From Fructilactobacillus lindneri DSM 20690 = JCM 11027 (GTDB lineage: Bacteria; Bacillota; Bacilli; Lactobacillales; Lactobacillaceae), in the NCBI RefSeq assembly GCF_002907375.1, contig NZ_MIYK01000001.1:186001-250000 (forward strand): a stretch of DNA of 64,000 bases, given 5' to 3'. Both the position numbers and the translations under genes were made by a program. The first letter of the stretch is position 1. Each line of letters opens with the position of its first letter. The notes beneath the pieces were generated by a model that worked only from the letters and a program-made list of their open reading frames with translations, was not told the origin of the DNA and ran no database searches. Below are positions 10,176 through 18,716 of the stretch, piece after piece.

Positions 10176-10241
10176 CTCGTTGCTAGATATTTATAATAAA
10201 ATTTGGTAAAATAAAGTAATTATGAAATTGAGGTGAAAAAA

Positions 10242-10583
10242 ATGGCACAATACGGTGGAATTATTGTATTAATTGTTTTATTTGGTTTAATGTACTTCTT
10301 TATGATTAGACCTCAAAAAAAACAACAACAAAAACATCAAGAAACATTGAAGACTTTGCAAAAAGGTGATCACGTTATTACCATTGGTAGACTTCATGGG
10401 GTAGTTGATGATATTGACCGTGCAAATAACACAGTTACACTTGATTGCGATGGTGTTTATTTAGAATTCGATCTTAATGCAATTGCTAACGTTAATAAAC
10501 CTACAGCAACTAATGCTAGTTCAAGTTCTGAAGCAAAAGAAACAACTAAAGCTGATGATTCTAAATCAGATGATAATAAGTAA
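10242..10583 (+). CDS. yajC: Preprotein translocase accessory subunit YajC
   Basis: A 113-residue single-pass membrane protein. A hydrophobic segment (about residues 5-22) ends in [13 protein letters not shown], the YajC signature, followed by the [17 protein letters not shown] domain and a low-complexity acidic Ser/Lys tail. YajC associates with SecDF-YidC-SecYEG. The ATG at 10242 is used with GAGGTG at 10229-10234. An in-frame GTG nine bases upstream lies within that ribosome site. The gene directly follows ruvB and ends in a strong terminator. Confidence 0.93.
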   Translation: MAQYGGIIVLIVLFGLMYFFMIRPQKKQQQKHQETLKTLQKGDHVITIGRLHGVVDDIDRANNTVTLDCDGVYLEFDLNAIANVNKPTATNASSSSEAKETTKADDSKSDDNK

Positions 10584-10608
10584 AAAAGTCTGGATTCCAG
10601 ACTTTTTT
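10582..10608 (+). terminator. Terminator after yajC
   Basis: AAAAAGTCTGG/CCAGACTTTTTT stem with an ATT loop starts inside the yajC stop codon region and ends in a T run. Confidence 0.85.
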
Positions 10609-10621
10609 ATTACAAGCAAAA

Positions 10622-10633
10622 GAACGTACGTTC
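10622..10633 (+). promoter_or_regulatory. LexA (SOS) box upstream of dinB
   Basis: GAACGTACGTTC matches the Gram-positive LexA/DinR core GAAC-N4-GTTC, inside the larger perfect palindrome AGAACGTACGTTCT (10621-10634). It lies 20 bases before the dinB start codon, where a bound repressor would block transcription. Confidence 0.8.
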
Positions 10634-10653
10634 TAAAGTGTGGTGTCTTTTTA

Positions 10654-11772
10654 ATGAATGACGAGTATCTTAAAGTTAATAGTTCACGAAAAATCCTTCA
10701 TGTTGATATGGATGCCTTTTTTGCTTCGATTGAACAAATAAACCACCCAGAATTTATTAACCAGCCTTTAGTAATTGCAAAAGATCCACGTACTACTGGA
10801 GGACGAGGAGTAGTTACTACAGCTAATTATGTTGCTCGACAATTTGGGATTCATTCTGCAATGCCTGCCAGTAAAGCTTTAGATTTATGCTCTGAAGCGG
10901 TGTTTAAGACTCCTGATTTCGAATTATATCGAGGTATTTCTGATCAAATTCATGAAATATTTCATGAATATACTGACAAAATTGAGACAGTAGCATTGGA
11001 TGAGGCGTATTTAGATATAACGCAAAATAAGAAAAATATTGAAAATCCAATGTTATTAGCTCATTTAATTCAAAGTGAAATATGGGAAAAAACTAAATTA
11101 ACTTGTTCAACTGGTATTTCATATAATAAGTTCTTGGCTAAAGAAGCTTCAGATTATCGAAAACCAGTTGGAATAACGGTTATTGATACTGAAGATGCCC
11201 ATGAATTTCTTATGCAACTTAAGATTGAAAAATACCGGGGAGTCGGAAAAAAGACAGTCAAAAAGATGCAGGAGTTAAATATTAATGACGGTACAGATTT
11301 GTTTCGAATGTCAGAGATGTCATTAATTAAAAACTTCGGAAAGTTTGGGTATGTTTTATATCGACGTGTTCGCGGGATTGATGATCGGCCGGTTGAATAT
11401 CAAAGAGAAAGAAAATCAATTGGAAAAGAACGTACTTATATTCATGAATTAAAAAGTAACGAAGAAGTTGAAGAACAACTATTGTTGATAGCTAAATTAG
11501 TTAATAAAACGGTTGTAAATCATCAAAAACATGGGAAAACGTTGGTTTTAAAAGTTCGTTATAGTGATTTTTCAACTTTAACCAGACGAGTTACTAGCGA
11601 AGATTTTATTGAAAATGATGCCACTTTTTTATATGAAAAGGCGATGGATATCTTTGAATTAATGCCCTCTGCAAGTCGTGGGATTCGTTTACTAGGTATC
11701 ACTTTAACGAATCTTTCTGATATTGGGTTTCAAAACGTTAATCTACCTTTATATCCAAAACAAGTCTTTTAA
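10654..11772 (+). CDS. dinB: DNA polymerase IV (Y-family translesion polymerase)
   Basis: A 372-residue DinB. It shows [14 protein letters not shown] (first catalytic Asp), the steric region [14 protein letters not shown], the second catalytic motif [10 protein letters not shown] and the little-finger domain. The tail QNVNLPLY could act as a beta-clamp binding peptide. It performs error-prone lesion bypass. The ATG at 10654 is chosen because the reading frame extends far upstream through yajC in another frame, and conserved sequence begins just after 10654. A second ATG at 10658 is out of frame. The ribosome site is weak. A LexA box just upstream makes it an SOS gene. Confidence 0.93.
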   Translation: MNDEYLKVNSSRKILHVDMDAFFASIEQINHPEFINQPLVIAKDPRTTGGRGVVTTANYVARQFGIHSAMPASKALDLCSEAVFKTPDFELYRGISDQIHEIFHEYTDKIETVALDEAYLDITQNKKNIENPMLLAHLIQSEIWEKTKLTCSTGISYNKFLAKEASDYRKPVGITVIDTEDAHEFLMQLKIEKYRGVGKKTVKKMQELNINDGTDLFRMSEMSLIKNFGKFGYVLYRRVRGIDDRPVEYQRERKSIGKERTYIHELKSNEEVEEQLLLIAKLVNKTVVNHQKHGKTLVLKVRYSDFSTLTRRVTSEDFIENDATFLYEKAMDIFELMPSASRGIRLLGITLTNLSDIGFQNVNLPLYPKQVF

Positions 11773-11827
11773 TATATTATAATAAAGGTTATACTTGAGT
11801 ATTAAATGTTTTATATAGGGGTAGAAA

Positions 11828-12784
11828 ATGAATATTAAACAAGAAATTTACGAAAAAATAAATCAATACGATACGATTATCATTCATAGGCATCAGCATC
11901 CTGATCCAGATGCGATTGGTTCACAAATGGGATTAGCAGGAATTATTAAAGCAACTTTTCCAGAAAAAAAGATTTATTGTGTTGGAAAGCAATACAAAGG
12001 TTTTGATTGGCTTGGAAAAACAGACGAAATTTCTGATGATGTATATCAAAATGCACTAGTGATTGCAGTTGATACAGCAAACCAGCCCCGTGTTGATGAC
12101 AATCGGTATAATACTGGTAAATATTTGATTAAAATTGATCACCATCCTAATGACGATCAATTTGGCGATTTAATGTGGGTCAATACAGAGGCTTCTAGTG
12201 TTTCTGAAATGATTTATGATCTTTATGATGCTAATGAAGCTCTGAAAATGTCTGATAATTCTGCTAGATTATTGTATGCAGGAATTGTCGGTGATACAGG
12301 TAGATTTAAATATCCAGCAACTACTAGTCATACGTTTTTGGTTGCTAGTAACTTAGCTCAATATGATTTTTCAACGAATATTATTGCTGAAAAAGAAGAT
12401 GAAATTGACATTCCACTTTCTCATTTAGCTGCCTATATTTATCAAAATCTTGAAATTTCAGAAAGCGGTTCTGCACACGTCATTTTGACAAATAAGCTTG
12501 TGGAAGACTTACATTTGGGTGACGATAGTACTTCAGCAATGGTTCCTTTACCAGGTAATATTGGATCAGTTGTTGATTGGGCCATTTTTGTACAACAAAA
12601 AGATGAAAGTTATCGAATTAGATTACGTTCTAAAGGTCCAGCAATTAACGAATTAGCTAAAGAACACGGTGGTGGCGGGCATCCGCTTGCAAGTGGTGCA
12701 GTTGCTAAAGATGATATTGAAATAAAACAAGTTGTTAATCAACTTGACGAATTAACAAAAGAATATGTAGAGAAAAGGAAATAA
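11828..12784 (+). CDS. nrnA: DHH-family nanoRNase/pAp phosphatase NrnA-like
   Basis: A 318-residue DHH/DHHA1 phosphoesterase. N-terminal motifs are HRHQHPDPDAIGS, VDTAN and IDHHPND. The C-terminal DHHA1 domain ends in the substrate loop GGGGHPLASGA. NrnA degrades 2-5 nt oligoribonucleotides and 3'-phosphoadenosine 5'-phosphate, completing RNA decay. The gene sits between dinB and a DEAD-box helicase with only two bases to the latter, so the two are probably cotranscribed. A GGGGTAG ribosome site precedes the ATG. Confidence 0.92.
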   Translation: MNIKQEIYEKINQYDTIIIHRHQHPDPDAIGSQMGLAGIIKATFPEKKIYCVGKQYKGFDWLGKTDEISDDVYQNALVIAVDTANQPRVDDNRYNTGKYLIKIDHHPNDDQFGDLMWVNTEASSVSEMIYDLYDANEALKMSDNSARLLYAGIVGDTGRFKYPATTSHTFLVASNLAQYDFSTNIIAEKEDEIDIPLSHLAAYIYQNLEISESGSAHVILTNKLVEDLHLGDDSTSAMVPLPGNIGSVVDWAIFVQQKDESYRIRLRSKGPAINELAKEHGGGGHPLASGAVAKDDIEIKQVVNQLDELTKEYVEKRK

Positions 12785-12786
12785 AT

Positions 12787-14148
12787 ATGAGTGCTTCATT
12801 TAAAGATTATCATTTTCAACCATTTATTAACGATGCAATTAAAGATTTAGGTTTTGAAAATCCTACTCCCATCCAATCTAAAGTTATTCCAACGATTAAG
12901 CACGGTAAAAGTGTGATTGGAAAATCAGCAACAGGTAGTGGTAAGACCCATGCGTTTTTATTGCCACTTTTAGATCAACTTGATCCCAAAAATGAAAAAA
13001 CACAGATTGTAATTACAACTCCTAGTCGAGAATTGGCCTATCAAATTTATGATAATGTAAAACAACTTGTTAGATTTAGTCCTGAAACAATTCATATTGC
13101 TAATTATGTTGGTGGAACTGATAAAGAACGACAAATTGAAAAATTAGAACGAGAGCAACCACAGATTGTAATTGGAACTCCAGGTCGAATTTTAGACCTA
13201 ACAAAGGGTAATCATTTAGACATTAATACTGCTAATAAGCTAGTGATTGATGAAGCTGATATGACGCTTGATTTAGGTTTTTTAGATGTAGTTGATAAAA
13301 TTGCTGCAGGAATGTCCAAAGATTTACAAATGATGGTTTTTTCTGCAACAATTCCACCAAAATTAAAGCCATTTTTAAAGAAATATATGAAAAATCCTGT
13401 TTTAAATGATATTCCAACTGCTTCAGTAATTAATCAAGATGTTGATAATTGGTTGATTTCTACCAAAGGCCAAGATAAAAATAGTTTAATTTATAAACTT
13501 TTAACTATGGGAAATCCATATTTAGTTTTAATTTTTGCAAACACCCGTGAGAGAGTTGATGAAATTCAAGAGTACTTACAAGTCCAAGGGTTGAAAGTAG
13601 CTAAGATTCATGGTGGCATGCAGCCACGTGTTAGAAAACGTGTTATGAAGCAGATTCAAAATTTGGATTATCAATTTGTGGTAGCATCTGATTTGGCGGC
13701 TCGAGGGATTGATATCGAAGGAATTTCTCAGGTTATTAACGATGATATGCCATCTGATCCAGAATATTTTGTTCATCGAGTTGGCAGAACGGGTAGAAAT
13801 GGTATGGAAGGAACGGCTATTACTCTTTATGGTCCCGATGAAGAAGATAAAGTATCAGAATTAGAAAAAATGGGAATTAAGTTTAAGCCCAAAGAAATTA
13901 AAAATGATGAGATTGTTGATTCTTATGATCGTAAACGCCGAGCTAATTATCGTGGTCACCATGATAAACTTGATGGTTCTACACTTGGAATGATTAATAA
14001 GAAAAAGAAAAATGTAAAACCTGGTTATAAAAAGAAAATTAAACGTGCAATTAAAATGAAAGATGAAAAGAAACATAAGATTGAGCTTAGAAATCAGATT
14101 CGTTCTAAGAAGAAACAAAAGAAGCGTAGTTCACAACGTTACCGTTGA
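12787..14148 (+). CDS. cshB: DEAD-box ATP-dependent RNA helicase, CshB-like
   Basis: A 453-residue superfamily 2 helicase. In order: Q motif (NPTPIQSKVIP), Walker A ATGSGKT, PSRELAYQ, TPGR, DEAD (VIDEADMTLDLGF), SAT (VFSATIPP), IFANTRERVDE, and HRVGRTGR. A very basic tail after about residue 390, rich in KKKK clusters, probably binds RNA. It follows the CshB/YqfR pattern: cold-shock and ribosome or mRNA remodelling. AAAAGGA precedes the ATG, and the stop codon overlaps the start of the alaS promoter region. Confidence 0.92.
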   Translation: MSASFKDYHFQPFINDAIKDLGFENPTPIQSKVIPTIKHGKSVIGKSATGSGKTHAFLLPLLDQLDPKNEKTQIVITTPSRELAYQIYDNVKQLVRFSPETIHIANYVGGTDKERQIEKLEREQPQIVIGTPGRILDLTKGNHLDINTANKLVIDEADMTLDLGFLDVVDKIAAGMSKDLQMMVFSATIPPKLKPFLKKYMKNPVLNDIPTASVINQDVDNWLISTKGQDKNSLIYKLLTMGNPYLVLIFANTRERVDEIQEYLQVQGLKVAKIHGGMQPRVRKRVMKQIQNLDYQFVVASDLAARGIDIEGISQVINDDMPSDPEYFVHRVGRTGRNGMEGTAITLYGPDEEDKVSELEKMGIKFKPKEIKNDEIVDSYDRKRRANYRGHHDKLDGSTLGMINKKKKNVKPGYKKKIKRAIKMKDEKKHKIELRNQIRSKKKQKKRSSQRYR

Positions 14149-14177
14149 TTGACACGTTCGATAATTCTATATATAAT
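14149..14177 (+). promoter_or_regulatory. Consensus sigma-A promoter of the alaS T-box leader
   Basis: TTGACA at 14149-14154 and TATAAT at 14172-14177 with an ideal 17-base spacer, starting one base after the helicase stop codon. Confidence 0.9.
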
Positions 14178-14182
14178 TTTAG

Positions 14183-14376
14183 TTGAGAGATATACTAATT
14201 ATCCTTTTGAATACAGAAATGGTTATATGATGAGATTAACCAATCAAAAGCTATGAAAGTGCTCCTCTCAGATTTGTTACGGCTTCCCGCGTTATAAGGA
14301 CTAAAGAGGTAAACGACAAACATCGTTGCAAACAAAGTGGTACCGCGTCCCGGCGTCTTTGTTAGCAATGGTGTTT
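14183..14376 (+). promoter_or_regulatory. T-box riboswitch (tRNA-Ala sensing) controlling alaS
   Basis: The leader has the conserved T-box AAAGTGGTACCGCG at 14334-14347. A Stem I base forms from GAGAG (14185-14189) and CTCTC (14265-14269). A GCT Ala codon at 14261-14263, directly before the 3' strand of that stem and after GAAAGT, is the likely specifier. A terminator forms from ACATCGTTGC..AACAAAG with CTTTGTTAGCAATGGTGT, then a T run ending near 14376. Uncharged tRNA-Ala would stabilise the antiterminator and turn on alaS. Confidence 0.9.
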
Positions 14377-14400
14377 TTTATTTTATGGAGGACAATTATT

Positions 14401-17052
14401 ATGAAACAATTAACTAGTGGTCAAATCAGACAAATGTTTCTTGATTTTTTTCAAGAAAAAGGACATAAAATTGAACCAAGTGCTTCGTTAGTACCCAAAG
14501 ATGATCCAACTTTGCTTTGGATTAATTCTGGAGTTGCAACAATGAAAAAATATTTTGACGGATCTGTTGCACCAGAAAATCCCCGAATGACAAGTTCTCA
14601 AAAGAGCATTCGAACTAATGATATTGAAAACGTAGGTAAAACTGCTCGCCATCAAACTTTATTTGAAATGTTAGGAAATTTTTCAGTTGGCGATTATTTT
14701 AAAAAAGAAGTTATTCCTTGGGCATTTGAATTATTAACTAGTCCTAAGTGGTTTGGATGGGATAAAAACAAACTTTATATTACTTATTATCCTGATGATA
14801 AAATTACTAAAGAATTATGGGAAAAAGCAGGGGTTGCTCCTGATCATTTGATTCCTGCTGAAGATAACTTCTGGGATATTGGGCAGGGACCTTCAGGACC
14901 TGACTCAGAAGTTTTTTATGATCGAGGTGAAAAGTACGATGATTTAGCTCCTGATGATCCAGAAAATTATCCTGGTGGTGAAAATGAACGTTATTTAGAA
15001 GTTTGGAATATTGTATTTTCACAATTTAACCATACAGAAAATGGAACTTATGAACCACTTCCACGGAAAAATATTGATACAGGAATGGGTTTGGAACGAG
15101 TAGTGTCAATTTTCCAAGATGCACCAACAAATTTTGAAACTGATTTGTTTTTGCCAATTATAAAAAAGACCGAAACATTTAGTGATCAAAAAAAATATGG
15201 AGCTAATGGTGAAGATGATGTTGCTTTTAAAGTGATTGCTGATCATATTAGAACCATTACTTTTGCTATTAGTGATGGAGCATTACCTTCTAATGAAGGA
15301 CGTGGGTATGTGATTAGACGTTTATTGCGTCGAGCTACGGTTAATGGTCATCAATTAGGAATTAATGATGCCTTTCTTTATAAATTAGTTCCTGTTGTGG
15401 GAAAAATTATGCACTCCCATTATCCACAGGTTTTAGAGCAAAGTGATTATATTGCTAAGATTGTAAAAAGTGAAGAAGATCGTTTTAATGCCACTCTTAA
15501 TGATGGAATTAAACTTTTAAACGATTTAATTGAAACGACTAAAAAAGCTAATAAAAAGGATATTTCTGGAAAAGATGCCTTTAAATTATATGATACCTAT
15601 GGTTTTCCACTTGAATTAACTGAAGAATATGCTCATGATCGAGGAATTGATGTCAATGAAACTGAATTTGATAATGAAATGGAAAAACAACGTAATCGAG
15701 CCCGTAATGCTCGGGGCACTAAAGGATCAATGAAAGTTCAAAGGGATTTGTTATTAGACATTGATACACCTAGTGAATATGTAGGATATGATGAGTTAAC
15801 TGTTGAGAAGGCAACTTTAAAAGACATTATTTTTAATGAAAAATTAGTTGGTGATATTACTGCTTCAGCTAAAAAAGCCGAATTAATCTTTGACAAAACG
15901 CCTTTTTATGCAGAAATGGGAGGCCAAGTAGCTGATATTGGTAAGATTTATAATCAAAATGGAGAACTAGTAGCTGAAGTCGAGGATGTTCAACATGCAC
16001 CAAATGGACAGAATTTGCATACGGTGAAAATCATTGGTAATTTAAAAAAAGATGATCAATATAAATTAGTAGTTAATCGGGAATTTCATGCTGGAGTTGA
16101 AAGAAACCATACTGCTACTCATTTGTTAGATCAATCATTACGTAATGTTTTAGGTGGACATACTCAGCAAGCTGGATCTTTGGTTAAACCAGACTATTTA
16201 CGGTTTGATTTTAATCATTTTGGTTCTGTTACTAAGGAAGATTTGAAAAAAGTAGAAGAAATGGTAAACGAACAAATCTTTGCTGCTAAACCGGTTGAAA
16301 CCATCGTGACTGATAAAGAATCTGGTAAAAAGATGGGAGCGATTGCTTTATTTGATGATAAATATGGTGATAAGGTTCGAGTTGTTAAAGCAGGTGACTT
16401 TTCAGTTGAATTTTGTGGTGGAGATCATGTTAAAAATACTAGTCAATTAGGATTATTTAAAATAATCTCAGAAACTGGCGTTGGTGCAGGTATTCGAAGA
16501 ATTGAAGCAGTAACTGCTAAACCAGCATTTGATTATTTTGATGATGAAGAAAGAATGTTGAATAGTATTTCTAAGACAGTAAAATCACCTTCTAATGATG
16601 AAACTCCGGGTCGTGTTAAAGAACTACAGGAACAAATCAAAAAGTTGGAAAGCAAACAGGAATCTCTAGAAGCAAAATTAGCTAGTCAAGAAGCTAGTGA
16701 TATGTTTGAAAACCCAGTTAAAATTAATGGAACTAGTATTATAACTGGTCATTTGAAAAATGCTAACATGAATCAACTTCGGGAATTATCTGATACTTGG
16801 CGTGATAAACATGCTTCCAATGTTTTAGTTTTAGGAACTGGTAATGATGGGAAGGCTAATTTATTAGTTGCAATTGATGAAGAACATGTTAAAAAAGGGT
16901 TAAAAGCCGGTGATTTAATTAAAGCAATTGCTAAGGATATTCAAGGAGGCGGGGGCGGAAGACCTAACCTTGCTCAAGCAGGTGGGAAAAATCCTGCTGG
17001 AATTGATGATGCTTTAAAGAATGCCAAGGAGTGGTTAGCTCAAAGTAAGTAG
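14401..17052 (+). CDS. alaS: Alanyl-tRNA synthetase
   Basis: An 883-residue class II synthetase. The catalytic core begins QLTSGQIRQMFLDFFQEKGH, the editing domain keeps HTATHLL and CGGDH (the Zn and deacylation site), and the C-terminal DHHA1 domain has GGGGGRPNLAQAGG. The start is the ATG at 14401 with GGAGG at 14387-14391. An in-frame ATG at 14326 lies inside the T-box terminator and would give a nonsense extension. The gene is under T-box control. Its usual neighbour ireB (DUF965) is absent, so ruvX follows after 81 bases. Confidence 0.97.
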   Translation: MKQLTSGQIRQMFLDFFQEKGHKIEPSASLVPKDDPTLLWINSGVATMKKYFDGSVAPENPRMTSSQKSIRTNDIENVGKTARHQTLFEMLGNFSVGDYFKKEVIPWAFELLTSPKWFGWDKNKLYITYYPDDKITKELWEKAGVAPDHLIPAEDNFWDIGQGPSGPDSEVFYDRGEKYDDLAPDDPENYPGGENERYLEVWNIVFSQFNHTENGTYEPLPRKNIDTGMGLERVVSIFQDAPTNFETDLFLPIIKKTETFSDQKKYGANGEDDVAFKVIADHIRTITFAISDGALPSNEGRGYVIRRLLRRATVNGHQLGINDAFLYKLVPVVGKIMHSHYPQVLEQSDYIAKIVKSEEDRFNATLNDGIKLLNDLIETTKKANKKDISGKDAFKLYDTYGFPLELTEEYAHDRGIDVNETEFDNEMEKQRNRARNARGTKGSMKVQRDLLLDIDTPSEYVGYDELTVEKATLKDIIFNEKLVGDITASAKKAELIFDKTPFYAEMGGQVADIGKIYNQNGELVAEVEDVQHAPNGQNLHTVKIIGNLKKDDQYKLVVNREFHAGVERNHTATHLLDQSLRNVLGGHTQQAGSLVKPDYLRFDFNHFGSVTKEDLKKVEEMVNEQIFAAKPVETIVTDKESGKKMGAIALFDDKYGDKVRVVKAGDFSVEFCGGDHVKNTSQLGLFKIISETGVGAGIRRIEAVTAKPAFDYFDDEERMLNSISKTVKSPSNDETPGRVKELQEQIKKLESKQESLEAKLASQEASDMFENPVKINGTSIITGHLKNANMNQLRELSDTWRDKHASNVLVLGTGNDGKANLLVAIDEEHVKKGLKAGDLIKAIAKDIQGGGGGRPNLAQAGGKNPAGIDDALKNAKEWLAQSK

Positions 17053-17133
17053 TTACATTTAGATAGCTCTCCATATAATATGTGATAAAGATGACGATTG
17101 TTTTTAACTTATAACAATGATTGGATAAATAAA

Positions 17134-17562
17134 TTGAAAATTATGGGATTAGATGTTGGTTCTAGAACAGTTGGTGTTGCAATTAGTGATGCACTGGGAT
17201 GGACTGCACAGGGAATTGAAATAGTTAAGATTAATGAAGATGAAAAAGACTTTGGATTAGATCGTATTGGAGAATTAATTCAGCAAAATGATGTTACTCA
17301 AGTGGTAATTGGTTTGCCTAAAAATATGAATAATACATCGGGTCCTCGAGTGAAAGCATCTAAACGATATGGCAAAATGGTGCGAGCTAAATTTCATGTT
17401 CCAGTTGCATTTGAAGATGAAAGATTAACTACTGTGGAAGCTGAACGGATGTTGATTGAAAAGGCTGATGTTTCGCGTGCCAAACGTAAAAAAGTAATCG
17501 ACAAAGTAGCTGCAGAATTAATTTTACAAGGATATCTTGATCGTCAAAGTTCCAATAAATAA
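17134..17562 (+). CDS. ruvX: Putative pre-16S rRNA nuclease / Holliday junction resolvase-like RuvX (YqgF)
   Basis: A 142-residue YqgF/RuvX RNase H-fold protein: [29 protein letters not shown], and [15 protein letters not shown], with the conserved tail [14 protein letters not shown]. Family role: 5' end maturation of 16S rRNA. The TTG at 17134 gives the usual M-K-x-MGLDVG start, and TTGGA at 17121-17125 is a modest ribosome site. An in-frame TTG at 17098 would add 12 unconserved residues. It overlaps nothing and is followed by a DUF1292 gene after 13 bases. Confidence 0.9.
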   Translation: MKIMGLDVGSRTVGVAISDALGWTAQGIEIVKINEDEKDFGLDRIGELIQQNDVTQVVIGLPKNMNNTSGPRVKASKRYGKMVRAKFHVPVAFEDERLTTVEAERMLIEKADVSRAKRKKVIDKVAAELILQGYLDRQSSNK

Positions 17563-17575
17563 AGGAGAATCTACT

Positions 17576-17866
17576 ATGAATAATGAAGCAGAACAAATCA
17601 CATTAATTGATGAAAAAGGAAACGAGATTTTATACAACGAATTATTTACATTTTCTTCAGATGATTTTGGTCGTTCATACATTTTAATGTATCCAGCTAC
17701 TGATGAAGGTAATGAAAGTATTAACATTGAAGCTTATGCTTTACCTAAAGGTTCAGATCCAACTGCTCCTCAAGATGGGGATTTAGAACCAATTGAGGAT
17801 GATGCTGAGTGGGAAATGGTACAAGAAACACTTAATACCTTTTTGGATCCAAATAGTAAAATTTAG
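17576..17866 (+). CDS. yrzB: DUF1292 family protein (YrzB-like)
   Basis: A 96-residue acidic protein matching the YrzB/DUF1292 family, including ITLIDEKGNE, LFTF and a Y-ILMYP segment followed by EAYALPKG and WEMVQETLNTF. Function unknown. The family is conserved between ruvX and zapA in Bacilli, as here. ATG 17576 has AAGGAG at 17562-17567. Confidence 0.9.
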   Translation: MNNEAEQITLIDEKGNEILYNELFTFSSDDFGRSYILMYPATDEGNESINIEAYALPKGSDPTAPQDGDLEPIEDDAEWEMVQETLNTFLDPNSKI

Positions 17867-17884
17867 TTTTTATTTTAAATACAG

Positions 17885-17919
17885 TAAGGTACCAACTTTT
17901 GTAAGTTGGCGCCTTTTTT
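17885..17919 (+). terminator. Terminator after yrzB
   Basis: GGTACCAACTT pairs with AAGTTGGCGCC (one mismatch) around a short TTGT loop, followed by six T residues. Confidence 0.75.
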
Positions 17920-17961
17920 GTTTATTCATGCTAAAATAAGAGTATATTGGAGGGATTTAAG

Positions 17962-18216
17962 TTGGATAATAAAAAACGATTTAAAACCATGATTGGTAAA
18001 AAGGCTTATACCTTTATTGGAACAGCATCAGATGAACATATGAGATCAGTTTCTAAAATATTAAATGATGAATTAAATAGTTTGAAAAATCAATCAGAAA
18101 ACATTAGTGATGAAGATGCAGCTATCTTGATTGCGTTCAATGCAGTTTCTAATCAATTAGATAAACAATTAGAATTGGATCAATTAAAAAACAAAATGAA
18201 AGATGAGGATCTTTAA
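17962..18216 (+). CDS. zapA: Cell division protein ZapA
   Basis: An 84-residue ZapA: RFKTMIGKKAYTFIG then EHMRSVSKILNDEL and a C-terminal coiled coil ending DKQLELDQLKNKM. ZapA bundles FtsZ filaments at the Z ring. The TTG at 17962 is used because GGAGGG at 17949-17954 precedes it. Another TTG at 17947 is part of that ribosome site. It is followed after two bases by cvpA. Confidence 0.9.
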   Translation: MDNKKRFKTMIGKKAYTFIGTASDEHMRSVSKILNDELNSLKNQSENISDEDAAILIAFNAVSNQLDKQLELDQLKNKMKDEDL

Positions 18217-18218
18217 TT

Positions 18219-18701
18219 ATGATTTTATCAATATTAATTATCTTGATTTTAATCATTGCCATTATTCATGGGTTTCATCGTGGATTTGTTCAAGAATTAG
18301 TTAATTTATTTGGAATAGTCTTGGCATTTGCTGTTTCGATCATGTTTGCAGATCCTACTGCTACTTTTTTAAGAACTATTTGTAATTTTTTAGTTACTAA
18401 TAAGTCATACGTAAATACTGATTTTTGGAAAGGAATAGGGTTTTTATTAGTATTTGCTGTATTATTGACAATTTTGCATTATGTAGAACGAATTTTGAAC
18501 AAGATTGTTTCCTTGCCAGTTATAAAACAATTTAATTCATTACTAGGCGCTGTTGTAGGTTTTATTATAAGTTTGATATTAATTACAATGGTATTAAGTA
18601 TTTTAATTATGTTGCATATTGAGTGGTTTACCAGTCTTTATAATGATTCAACGATTGCGCAATTTTTAGTAGGAATTTTTCCACAGATACTATTTCATTA
18701 G
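18219..18701 (+). CDS. cvpA: CvpA family membrane protein
   Basis: A 160-residue protein with four hydrophobic segments (about residues 1-18, 26-48, 68-88, 105-135) and the CvpA start IIHGFHRGFVQELVNLFG. Named for colicin V production in E. coli. In Bacilli it lies between zapA and mutS2, as here, with unresolved function. Start and spacing (two bases after zapA, 15 before mutS2) indicate one operon. Confidence 0.88.
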   Translation: MILSILIILILIIAIIHGFHRGFVQELVNLFGIVLAFAVSIMFADPTATFLRTICNFLVTNKSYVNTDFWKGIGFLLVFAVLLTILHYVERILNKIVSLPVIKQFNSLLGAVVGFIISLILITMVLSILIMLHIEWFTSLYNDSTIAQFLVGIFPQILFH

Positions 18702-18716
18702 TAAGGTGTTTATTAA

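Noticed and set aside
10477-10653. Upstream extension of dinB through yajC
   Set aside because: It reads yajC in another frame and crosses a terminator and a LexA box.
14326-14400. Upstream extension of alaS
   Set aside because: This part encodes the T-box and terminator. The ribosome site and family start point to ATG 14401.
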